Origin: an uncultured Bacillota bacterium | GTDB taxonomy: Bacteria > Bacillota > Clostridia > Peptostreptococcales > Anaerovoracaceae | Reading direction: 5' to 3' | Assembly: GCA_958448635.1 (NCBI GenBank) | Contig: CAUDEQ010000082.1 | Coordinates: 1-7,688, forward strand | Length of the DNA stretch: 7,688 bases | Shown here: one piece after another, positions 1 to 4,874 of the stretch | How positions within the stretch are numbered: position 1 is the stretch's first letter | Layout of the letters: every line of letters starts with the position of its first letter | Notes under the pieces: model-generated | Seen by the model: the letters and a program-made list of their open reading frames with translations, nothing else | The model's database searches: none | Told to the model about the DNA's origin: nothing | Translations under genes and position numbers: made by a program

Positions 1-2
1 AG

Positions 3-156
3 AAATCTAAATTGCACAGCATATATGAAGTGATTCGATGTATTACATTTAGAATTGCTTGATGACGCAGCGCAGCAGAAGCAATATATGTATGAAAAAG
101 CCCCGGTTTACGAAACATCATGCGATAAGCTGCTTATCGATAAATATTCTCAATAA
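3..156 (+). pseudogene. possible remnant or 3' end of an upstream coding region
   Basis: No complete gene is visible here. Frame 3 is open from the window edge to a TGA at 60-62. Frame 1 is open from 34 to a TAA at 154-156 and gives about 40 residues that look protein-like, including LLDDAAQQKQYMYEKAP. Frame 1 has a stop at 31-33 and no start codon with a ribosome site. Read together, the frames could be the frameshifted tail of a gene entering from the left, because removing one base near 32-34 would join IYEV to FDVLHLELL. This is inference from codon texture only; plain intergenic DNA is a real alternative. Confidence 0.2.
123..139. promoter_or_regulatory. perfect 8-1-8 palindrome upstream of the flavodoxin promoter
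   Basis: CGATAAGC, one central T, then GCTTATCG is an exact inverted repeat. With a single central base it is shaped like a protein-binding operator more than an RNA hairpin. It lies about 24 bases upstream of the -35 element and overlaps the possible coding remnant. No regulator can be assigned. Confidence 0.4.
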
Positions 157-159
157 CAA

Positions 160-178
160 CCATTGATTTGCTCAATGG
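160..178. promoter_or_regulatory. 7-5-7 palindrome overlapping the flavodoxin -35 element
   Basis: CCATTGA-TTTGC-TCAATGG is a perfect inverted repeat that contains the -35 hexamer TTGATT (163-168). The TTGA/TCAA arms recall FNR/CRP-type sites, but the 5-base gap is one base shorter than the TTGA-N6-TCAA spacing of an FNR box. A bound protein here would compete with RNA polymerase. Confidence 0.4.
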
Positions 179-191
179 AATGTGTTATTCT
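163..191 (+). promoter_or_regulatory. sigma-A promoter for the flavodoxin-DUF3793 unit
   Basis: The -35 is TTGATT (163-168) and the -10 is TATTCT (186-191), with exactly 17 bases between them. Each hexamer matches the consensus at four of six positions. Transcription would begin near 198, inside the downstream palindrome, leaving a leader of about 69 bases. Confidence 0.55.
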
Positions 192-197
192 TTACGA

Positions 198-215
198 GGT
201 TAGTTAAAACTAACC
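198..215. promoter_or_regulatory. operator-like palindrome at the flavodoxin transcription start
   Basis: GGTTAGTT-AA-AACTAACC is a perfect 18-base inverted repeat placed directly after the -10 and over the expected start site, the usual place for a repressor operator. The GGTTAG/CTAACC arms match those of the DtxR/IdeR-type metalloregulator box, in which they are separated by one base; here they are six bases apart. Iron-responsive control by a DtxR-family protein is therefore attractive but unproven. It could also form an 8-bp hairpin at the 5' end of the mRNA. Confidence 0.5.
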
Positions 216-222
216 AAAGCAA

Positions 223-258
223 AAGGAGGATATTAAGAACAAGGAGAATATCAAGAGG
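223..258 (+). repeat. tandem 18-base near-repeat of ribosome-site-like sequence
   Basis: Two adjacent 18-base units (223-240 and 241-258) each begin AAGGAG and agree at 14 of 18 positions. The second unit runs into the GAGGAGG that serves the flavodoxin ATG at 267. The result is three Shine-Dalgarno-like cores in a row in front of one start codon. Confidence 0.45.
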
Positions 259-266
259 AGGTTATC

Positions 267-698
267 ATGGAGAGGATAAATGTTATTTACTGGTCACAGA
301 CCGGAAACACGCAGGCGATGGCGGAGGCCATCGGAAGGGGAATCACATCAGCAGGAAAAGAGGCTTCAGTAGCCTTTGTCAGCGAGCTGTACCTGGAGGA
401 GCTGAAGCGGGCAAATGTATTTGCTCTAGGCTGCCCTTCTATGGGAGCAGAGGTGTTGGAGGAGGCGGAGATGGAGCCATTTGTATGTCAGGTGGAGAAG
501 TTCGCCGCCGGAAAAACCATCGCTCTCTTCGGCTCATACGGATGGGGTGACGGCGAATGGATGCGCGACTGGGTGGATAGAATGGAAGCCTGCGGTGCGA
601 CAGTGTTAAACGGAGAAGGCTTGATGTGTCATGAAACTCCTGATGCAGACGGACTTTCCGAATGTGAAGCCCTTGGAAGACAGCTGGCATCGCTGTAG
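267..698 (+). CDS. flavodoxin, short-chain clostridial type
   Basis: This 143-residue cytoplasmic FMN protein carries low-potential electrons and commonly substitutes for ferredoxin when iron is scarce. The phosphate-binding loop is SQTGNTQ at residues 10-16. The first isoalloxazine loop is GCPSMGAEVLEE at about 55-66. The second is GSYGWGDGEWM at about 89-99, with Trp93 positioned to stack on the flavin. The Met-Gly and SYGWGDG segments closely follow Clostridium beijerinckii flavodoxin as I remember it; Ala61 stands where that protein has Asp. The length is normal for a short-chain flavodoxin, so the gene looks intact. The start at 267 has the ribosome site GAGGAGG a few bases upstream. DUF3793 follows after 18 bases, probably on the same transcript. 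Confidence 0.95.
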   Translation: MERINVIYWSQTGNTQAMAEAIGRGITSAGKEASVAFVSELYLEELKRANVFALGCPSMGAEVLEEAEMEPFVCQVEKFAAGKTIALFGSYGWGDGEWMRDWVDRMEACGATVLNGEGLMCHETPDADGLSECEALGRQLASL

Positions 699-716
699 CA
701 GCTTACGGATACGGAT

Positions 717-1280
717 ATGATGAATCGTATACTTGAGGCTGAGCTTATCTCCAACTGCGCACCTACGTTGGCAGGCATGAAAACCGCCAACCTATTCAGC
801 TTTTTCTATCAAAGCCGAAGTGAGGTTGAACAGGGGTTGAAGGAACTGAACGAAAAATTAAATGCCAGAGGAGCATACGTTGAGGCGCTGCTCTGGCGTG
901 ACGCATCCGTTTTGATTTACGTGTATAGGCCGAAGCATTTACAGGTGGAGCTGCGAAATCAGGAGACGATGGAGCTTCTTGAAAAATACGGATACTGCGA
1001 TCCGGAGGTGGAGCAGTGCATATGTCAACTTAAAAGAAGGCTCTGTGACTATGACTGCTTTCCGCATGAAATAGGAATCTTCCTGGGATATCCCCTGGAT
1101 GATGTAAAGGGCTTTATCGAAAACAAGGGCAGGAACTGTAAAAGCTGCGGCATATGGAAGGTGTACTGCAACGCAGGGGAAAAGCAAAAGCTGTTTCAGA
1201 AATTCAGAAGATGTACAGATGTATATATGAAGGTGTTTGGTGAAGGAAGAGAGCTTTTGAAAATGACGGTTTTGACTTAA
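717..1280 (+). CDS. DUF3793 family protein
   Basis: This 187-residue soluble protein of unknown function fits the DUF3793 family. The family signs are an N-terminal NCAPTLAGMKTANLFSF stretch (residues 13-29), a central PHEIGIFLGYPLDDVKGFI block (116-134), and a late CKSCGIWKVYC segment (141-151) followed by FRRCT. Ten cysteines are present (14, 94, 101, 103, 110, 114, 141, 144, 151, 166). A CxxC at 141-144 could bind metal or act in redox chemistry, but this is inference. No signal peptide or membrane segment is seen. ATG is doubled (717 and 720) and the ribosome site is weak, so translation may be coupled to flavodoxin 18 bases upstream. In my memory DUF3793 genes often lie beside flavodoxins in Firmicutes, which suggests a role in flavodoxin use or in the iron response. 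Confidence 0.85.
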   Translation: MMNRILEAELISNCAPTLAGMKTANLFSFFYQSRSEVEQGLKELNEKLNARGAYVEALLWRDASVLIYVYRPKHLQVELRNQETMELLEKYGYCDPEVEQCICQLKRRLCDYDCFPHEIGIFLGYPLDDVKGFIENKGRNCKSCGIWKVYCNAGEKQKLFQKFRRCTDVYMKVFGEGRELLKMTVLT

Positions 1281-1287
1281 AAACGAA

Positions 1288-1318
1288 TGTGCCCATATAT
1301 TACGAATATGTGGGCACA
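1288..1318. terminator. 14-bp hairpin after the flavodoxin-DUF3793 unit
   Basis: TGTGCCCATATATT (1288-1301) pairs with AATATGTGGGCACA (1305-1318) across a three-base ACG loop; the only non-Watson-Crick pair is one G-T wobble. The hairpin begins seven bases after the DUF3793 stop. No T-tract follows on the plus strand, so it is not a textbook intrinsic terminator; it may protect the mRNA 3' end. On the minus strand a run of five Ts follows after a short gap. Confidence 0.6.
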
Positions 1319-1393
1319 CTCTACGGTTAGACATTCACTACAGTACGATATTGGCAGAAGCATATTATAACGACGAAAATGGCTGAATAAGAG

Positions 1394-1858
1394 ATGAAGA
1401 AAAAGATACCGGATGAGCATGTGCATTATTTAAAAAACGATGTACATAGAGAAATGATAGTACAAAAGCTGCATGAAAAGGGCTGCAGGATCACGAAACA
1501 GAGACAGATACTCCTGGATATCATACTCGAGGAGGACTGCACCAGCTGCAAGGAAATGTATTACAGGGCAAACGCAGTCGATTCCTCCATAGGGATGGCA
1601 ACCGTATATCGCATGGTCAGAGTGCTGGAGGAGATCGGAGTATTCAGCAGGAATAATCTGTACAAGATATCCTGCTGCACGGAGTGCAATAAAGAAAATT
1701 CCTGCGTGATAGAATTCGAAGACAACACATACTGCCGTCTGTCGGCAGCTGCATGGCGTGAAGTGATATCTCAAGGCCTGAAGGTATGCGGATACGGAGC
1801 AGGGAAAAGAATAATCGGTGTCGAAGTGGAGCAATGCACCGGGGAATGCCGCAAATGA
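1394..1858 (+). CDS. Fur-family transcriptional regulator with a cysteine-rich C-terminal domain
   Basis: This 154-residue protein has the Fur winged helix: GCRITKQRQILLDII (residues 30-44) and SIGMATVYRMVRVLEEIGV (65-83), the latter carrying the recognition helix TVYR. The C-terminal half differs from Fur, PerR and Zur. The usual His-rich metal sites after the wing are absent and cysteines stand instead (94, 95, 98, 104, 114, 132, 148, 152), including CCTEC and CTGEC. ISC, CVIEF, LSAAAWREVISQGLKVCGY and the final Cys pair look like a recurring clostridial subgroup, so this is probably not decay. The gene lies just upstream of a metal ATPase module and is its likely sensor. The ribosome site before 1394 is weak (AATAAGAG). 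A second ATG at 1454 is possible but has no better site. Confidence 0.85.
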   Translation: MKKKIPDEHVHYLKNDVHREMIVQKLHEKGCRITKQRQILLDIILEEDCTSCKEMYYRANAVDSSIGMATVYRMVRVLEEIGVFSRNNLYKISCCTECNKENSCVIEFEDNTYCRLSAAAWREVISQGLKVCGYGAGKRIIGVEVEQCTGECRK

Positions 1859-1886
1859 GAAAAAATCTCAACAAACACGAAAGAGA

Positions 1887-1915
1887 TAGAAACCATGAGA
1901 CATAAGTCTTATAAT
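1887..1915 (+). promoter_or_regulatory. promoter for the DUF6110-ATPase operon
   Basis: A perfect -10 TATAAT (1910-1915) is preceded after 17 bases by TAGAAA (1887-1892), a four-of-six match to the -35 consensus. It lies between the Fur-family gene and DUF6110, so the pump genes can be transcribed apart from the regulator. No clear palindromic operator overlaps it. Confidence 0.5.
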
Positions 1916-1942
1916 AAATCAAAAACAAAGGAGATGTAGTAT

Positions 1943-2230
1943 ATGTTGGATAACATAAAAAAGATTGACGCAAAAAACACAGGAATATTTGCTGCAGGTG
2001 TTTTGTTTGGGACAGCCGGGATAAAGCTGTTGTCCAGCAAGGATGCAAAGAAGGTATATACTCATTGTACTGCAGCGGTGCTTCGCGCGAAGGAGTGCAT
2101 AATGAAGACGGTAACAAACGTTCAGGAAAATGCGGAAGATATCTATGCAGAGGCTCAGCAGATAAACGAAGACAGAGCTGAAAAGGAAAATGAATCCGTA
2201 ATAGACGAAGAGGCGGAAAAGGAAAAATAA
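1943..2230 (+). CDS. DUF6110 family small membrane protein
   Basis: This 95-residue protein has a glycine- and alanine-rich hydrophobic segment near the N-terminus (about residues 13-30, GIFAAGVLFGTAGIKLL). A charged, probably helical middle (33-80) and a strongly acidic tail ending EEAEKEK follow. Two cysteines (42 and 52) and His41 lie just after the membrane segment and could contact metal. I recognise the pattern as DUF6110, which I recall as a neighbour of heavy-metal P-type ATPases in Clostridia. The ribosome site AAAGGAGAT is placed well for the ATG at 1943. The layout (short glycine-zipper-like membrane helix, then a soluble helix) recalls the mycobacterial PacL metallochaperones, although no His-rich metal motif is visible at the C-terminus. 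A role as adaptor or chaperone for the pump is inference. Confidence 0.8.
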   Translation: MLDNIKKIDAKNTGIFAAGVLFGTAGIKLLSSKDAKKVYTHCTAAVLRAKECIMKTVTNVQENAEDIYAEAQQINEDRAEKENESVIDEEAEKEK

Positions 2231-2258
2231 AAGGCATTGACCTGTTGGGGATAAATGC

Positions 2259-2286
2259 AACACCTGTGGGACACTACAGGTGTTTT
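2259..2286 (+). terminator. hairpin with short T-run between DUF6110 and the ATPase
   Basis: AACACCTGT (2259-2267) pairs exactly with ACAGGTGTT (2276-2284), and an inner G-T and G-C pair can extend it around a GACA loop. The run TTTT (2283-2286) partly overlaps the stem. This looks like a weak intrinsic terminator that would let only part of transcription reach the pump gene. It could also be an mRNA processing or stability element. Confidence 0.5.
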
Positions 2287-2314
2287 CGTTAATTATGGAA
2301 GGAAAGTATTATCG

Positions 2315-4390
2315 ATGAAGTTCAGGATAGAGCATGAAATAAGAGGACGTATGAGAATAAATATCTGCCGTAAGGCCATGACCTTCAAAGAGGCAGATAT
2401 TATGCAGTATTATTTGGAAAGCCGGCAATGTGTGGCTTCCGTAAAGGTGTATGAAAGAACCTGCAATGTGGCCATCGTATATACAGGTGAAAGAGAGCAG
2501 CTGATAGAGCTGCTGCGGGATTTTACATATGAGGCCGTTTCGGTGCCGGATCATGTCTGGCAGAACTCCGGAAGAGAGGTCAGCCGTGAATATTGGGATA
2601 AGCTGATTTGCAGAATCGTAATGTATGCCGGAAGGAAATGCTTCCTGCCGGTATCCGTAAGGCAGATCATCATCATGGCAAAAGCGGCAAAATACATATG
2701 GAAAGGATTGCGCACGTTGGCTCGCGGTAAAATAGAGGTTCCGGTGCTGGATGCCACGGCCATCGCTGTTTCCGGATTCCGCGGAGATTTCAAGACGGCA
2801 GGCTCCGTAATGTTCCTCCTTGGAATAGGAGAAATACTGGAGGAGTGGACACATAAAAAATCAGTGGATGATCTGGCAAGAAGCATGTCATTGAACGTCA
2901 GCAAGGTATGGCTGCTTGACGGCGGCACGGAGGTTTTGACGGACTGCGTGAAGGTAAAGGAAGACGATGTGGTAGTCGTTCATATGGGAAATGTAATACC
3001 ATTTGACGGAGTAGTAGTGGAAGGAGCAGGCGCGGTAAATCAGGCGTCGTTCACAGGAGAAGCTCTGGCAGTTGCAAAGGAAGCAGGCGGATACGTATAT
3101 GCAGGAACTGTGCTGGAGGAGGGTGAGCTGAGAATACAGGTTAAGGAGACTGCAGGCTCCAACAAATACGAGAAGATCGTATCCATGATCGAGGAAACGG
3201 AGAAACTAAAATCAACAATGGAAGGAGAGGCAGCTCATCTGGCAGACAGGCTGGTGCCATACACATTACTGGGTACGGCGCTGGTATATGCTCTTACGAG
3301 AAATGCCACACGGGCGCTTTCTGTTCTGATGGTTGATTTTTCCTGTGCGTTGAAGCTGGCCATGCCTATAGCTGTATTGTCTGCCATCAGAGAAGCGAGC
3401 GGACATAAGATTACCGTCAAGGGAGGAAGATTTCTGGAGCAGGTAAAAGCGGCAGACACGATAGTTTTCGATAAAACAGGAACTCTGACCAACGCGACGC
3501 CAACTGTGGTGGAGGTGGTTCCCTTCACAGAGGAGGAACCCGACGAGCTGCTGAGAACAGCCGCATGCCTGGAGGAGCATTTCCCTCACTCCATGGCGAG
3601 GGCTGTGGTGAATGCGGCATTGAACAAGGGTCTGACTCATGAAGAAAAGCATTCGAAGGTGGAATACATAGTTGCACACGGTATTTCGTCAATGGTTGAT
3701 GGCAAAAAGGTCGTGATCGGCAGCAGGCATTTTGTGTTCGAGGACGAAAAATGCAAAATACCTGAAGGAATGGAAGAGAGATACGAGTCTCTGCATGAGG
3801 AGTATTCACACCTGTATCTGGCAGTGGAAGGCGTGCTTGCAGCGGCCATCAGTATTGAGGATCCGCTTCGCGCAGAGGCGGAAGAGGCGATAAAAGCTTT
3901 GAAGGAAGCAGGCTTTTCTAAGATCGTAATGATGACGGGAGACAGTGAAAAGACTGCACGCTCCATTGCAGCCAGGGTAGGCGTCGATGAATACTATGCA
4001 GAGGTGCTTCCGGAGGAAAAGGCCGGATACATCGAAGAGCAGAAGGCTGGCGGAAGAACTGTCATCATGGTTGGCGATGGAATAAACGATTCACCGGCAT
4101 TATCGGCGGCAGACGTGGGGATCGCCATAAACGACGGTGCACAGATAGCCAGAGAGATCGCAGATATTACGATAGATGCGGGAAGTCTGAATGAGCTGGT
4201 GACGCTTAAGCGGATAAGCAACGGGCTGGCAAAGAGGGTGAAGAGCAACTACCGAAACGTGGTGGGTATCAATTCGGCATTGATACTGCTGGGCGTATTC
4301 GGTGTGATACAGCCAACGGTTTCAGCCTTTGTACATAATGCCTCAACACTGGCCATCAGCTTGAACAGCATGAAGAATTTACTGGACTGA
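2315..4390 (+). CDS. heavy-metal translocating P1B-type ATPase
   Basis: This ATP-driven membrane metal pump has 691 residues from the chosen start. Residues 1-75 form a degenerate HMA-like domain without CxxC. Membrane segments lie near 114-178, 315-360 and 648-686. The actuator loop has TGEA (247-250), the phosphorylated Asp386 sits in DKTGT, the N-domain has HFPHS (422-426), and TGDS (541-544) and GDGINDS (587-593) form the P-domain. The usual CPC of P1B pumps is replaced by SCALKL (343-348), and the last helix carries HNAST (674-678). These motifs predict a specificity other than the classical Cu or Zn/Cd classes; a CtpC-like Mn or Zn pump is the closest idea. The start at 2315 was chosen because it has GGAAGG upstream and begins the conserved domain. 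An upstream in-frame ATG (2255) would place the hairpin inside the coding region. Confidence 0.93.
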   Translation: MKFRIEHEIRGRMRINICRKAMTFKEADIMQYYLESRQCVASVKVYERTCNVAIVYTGEREQLIELLRDFTYEAVSVPDHVWQNSGREVSREYWDKLICRIVMYAGRKCFLPVSVRQIIIMAKAAKYIWKGLRTLARGKIEVPVLDATAIAVSGFRGDFKTAGSVMFLLGIGEILEEWTHKKSVDDLARSMSLNVSKVWLLDGGTEVLTDCVKVKEDDVVVVHMGNVIPFDGVVVEGAGAVNQASFTGEALAVAKEAGGYVYAGTVLEEGELRIQVKETAGSNKYEKIVSMIEETEKLKSTMEGEAAHLADRLVPYTLLGTALVYALTRNATRALSVLMVDFSCALKLAMPIAVLSAIREASGHKITVKGGRFLEQVKAADTIVFDKTGTLTNATPTVVEVVPFTEEEPDELLRTAACLEEHFPHSMARAVVNAALNKGLTHEEKHSKVEYIVAHGISSMVDGKKVVIGSRHFVFEDEKCKIPEGMEERYESLHEEYSHLYLAVEGVLAAAISIEDPLRAEAEEAIKALKEAGFSKIVMMTGDSEKTARSIAARVGVDEYYAEVLPEEKAGYIEEQKAGGRTVIMVGDGINDSPALSAADVGIAINDGAQIAREIADITIDAGSLNELVTLKRISNGLAKRVKSNYRNVVGINSALILLGVFGVIQPTVSAFVHNASTLAISLNSMKNLLD

Positions 4391-4421
4391 TTATTAATAT
4401 ACGGAAAGGAGAGAATGCGAT

Positions 4422-4502
4422 ATGAAGCAGCACAGGTTCTGGGCATATGCCATGGTGGCCTGCATGGCGATGTTGTTCTATACGGGAAAAAAGCATAAGT
4501 GA
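4422..4502 (+). CDS. 26-residue single-pass membrane microprotein
   Basis: A very short ORF starts 31 bases after the ATPase stop and has an excellent ribosome site (AAAGGAGAG, 4405-4413). The peptide begins MKQHRFWAYAMV, continues with a hydrophobic stretch holding one Cys (residue 14), and ends FYTGKKHK. Basic residues flank one membrane helix of about 16 residues, so a positive-ended transmembrane peptide is likely. Its aromatic start, Cys, two His residues and place at the end of the operon suggest a small partner of the pump, like other small regulators of membrane transporters. I have a memory of similar small proteins at this position in clostridial ATPase operons but cannot name the family with confidence. 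Function is inference. Confidence 0.7.
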   Translation: MKQHRFWAYAMVACMAMLFYTGKKHK

Positions 4503-4593
4503 TTAAGTATGCTTTGTTGATTGGTTGACTTTATTGATTCTATTATATGGTTCATATCGCTCAGCAATGTATAAATATATCTAATATTTTGCA

Positions 4594-4623
4594 TTGACGT
4601 TGCATTAAAGCAAGTGATAACAT
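4594..4623 (+). promoter_or_regulatory. candidate promoter within the DUF1638 leader
   Basis: TTGACG (4594-4599) and TAACAT (4618-4623) are 18 bases apart. The -35 matches at five of six positions and the -10 at four of six. The -10 overlaps one GTGAT half-site (4614-4618), so binding there could block transcription. Confidence 0.35.
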
Positions 4624-4651
4624 ATATATGCAATTGAATCACTTCCATGTT

Positions 4652-4666
4652 CTGTGATTATCACAG
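4652..4666. promoter_or_regulatory. 7-1-7 palindrome, possible Fur-family operator
   Basis: CTGTGAT-T-ATCACAG is a perfect 15-base palindrome with one central base, the same geometry as Fur, PerR and Zur boxes, and it shares their inner AT-n-AT core. A second pair of the same half-site, AAGTGAT (4612-4618) and ATCACTT (4638-4644), lies just upstream. A site for the window's own Fur-family regulator is possible; a CRP/FNR-type regulator or an RNA hairpin are alternatives. Confidence 0.4.
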
Positions 4667-4682
4667 CTAAGAGGAGACCTGC

Positions 4683-4814
4683 ATGAGAAGAAAATCAGCC
4701 ACGGGAAAAAGGCAGCATGATGATAAGCTAAAAGATATGTCAGATAATACGGACTGCATTTTTATGCAGTCCGTTTTCTTACGGAGGGAACATCGACTAA
4801 GGAAATACAGCTGA
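4683..4814 (+). CDS. 43-codon small ORF spanning a terminator (leader peptide?)
   Basis: The ATG at 4683 has a strong ribosome site (GAGGAG, 4671-4676) with six bases of spacing. The 43-residue product is highly basic at both ends (begins MRRKSATGKRQHDDK) and matches no family I know. The ORF reads straight through the terminator hairpin at 4749-4774, so a normal terminated transcript would lack its stop codon. It may be a leader peptide whose translation affects the hairpin, or the ribosome site may be chance. Confidence 0.25.
   Translation: MRRKSATGKRQHDDKLKDMSDNTDCIFMQSVFLRREHRLRKYS
4749..4780 (+). terminator. intrinsic terminator or attenuator upstream of DUF1638
   Basis: ACGGACTGCAT (4749-4759) pairs perfectly over 11 bp with ATGCAGTCCGT (4764-4774) around a TTTT loop, and TTTCTT follows. 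It lies about 250 bases after the microprotein stop and about 95 bases before DUF1638. It could end the leader transcript or control entry into DUF1638. Confidence 0.8.
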
Positions 4815-4874
4815 GTATCAGTTCGTCCGCTGCTGAAAAAACCTGCGTAATTAGTTTTATCAATGGAGGAAAGC

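Larger units (their letters stand above)
4503..4874 (+). other. gene-free leader region before DUF1638
   Basis: This AT-rich stretch between the pump operon and DUF1638 holds two weak promoter candidates, a set of GTGAT/ATCAC half-sites, a tiny ORF with a strong ribosome site, and a clear terminator. The first promoter candidate is TTGATT (4517-4522) with TATTAT (4541-4546), 18 bases apart. After the terminator (4781-4874) I see no convincing promoter for DUF1638, so that gene may depend on read-through from upstream, which would make the terminator an attenuator. No known riboswitch class could be recognised. Confidence 0.5.

Noticed and set aside
182..550. Open frame overlapping the flavodoxin gene in another frame
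   Set aside because: It starts inside the promoter -10 region with no ribosome site, and its translation is Arg/Gly-rich low-complexity text, typical of a shadow of the flavodoxin gene.
1904..1922. Half of a PerR/Fur-like box (TTATAAT) upstream of DUF6110
   Set aside because: The second arm does not form a palindrome; the sequence is adequately explained as the -10 element.
2255..2314. Longer N-terminus for the P1B ATPase starting at 2255
   Set aside because: It has a poor ribosome site and encodes the intergenic hairpin. The conserved domain begins right at the Met at 2315, which has its own GGAAGG.
4671..4730. Cobalamin-riboswitch-like words (AGGAGACCTGC, AGCCAC, GGGAA, AGGCAG)
   Set aside because: An 11-base match to the B12 box is present and DUF1638 has B12 associations, but the box comes before the other words instead of after them, and the GGTGCAA and CCGCAACTGT elements are missing. 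The AGGAG is more simply a ribosome site.
4863..4874. Longer start for DUF1638 at 4863
   Set aside because: The ribosome site GGAGG used by the ATG at 4875 would lie inside the coding sequence, and nothing suitable precedes 4863.
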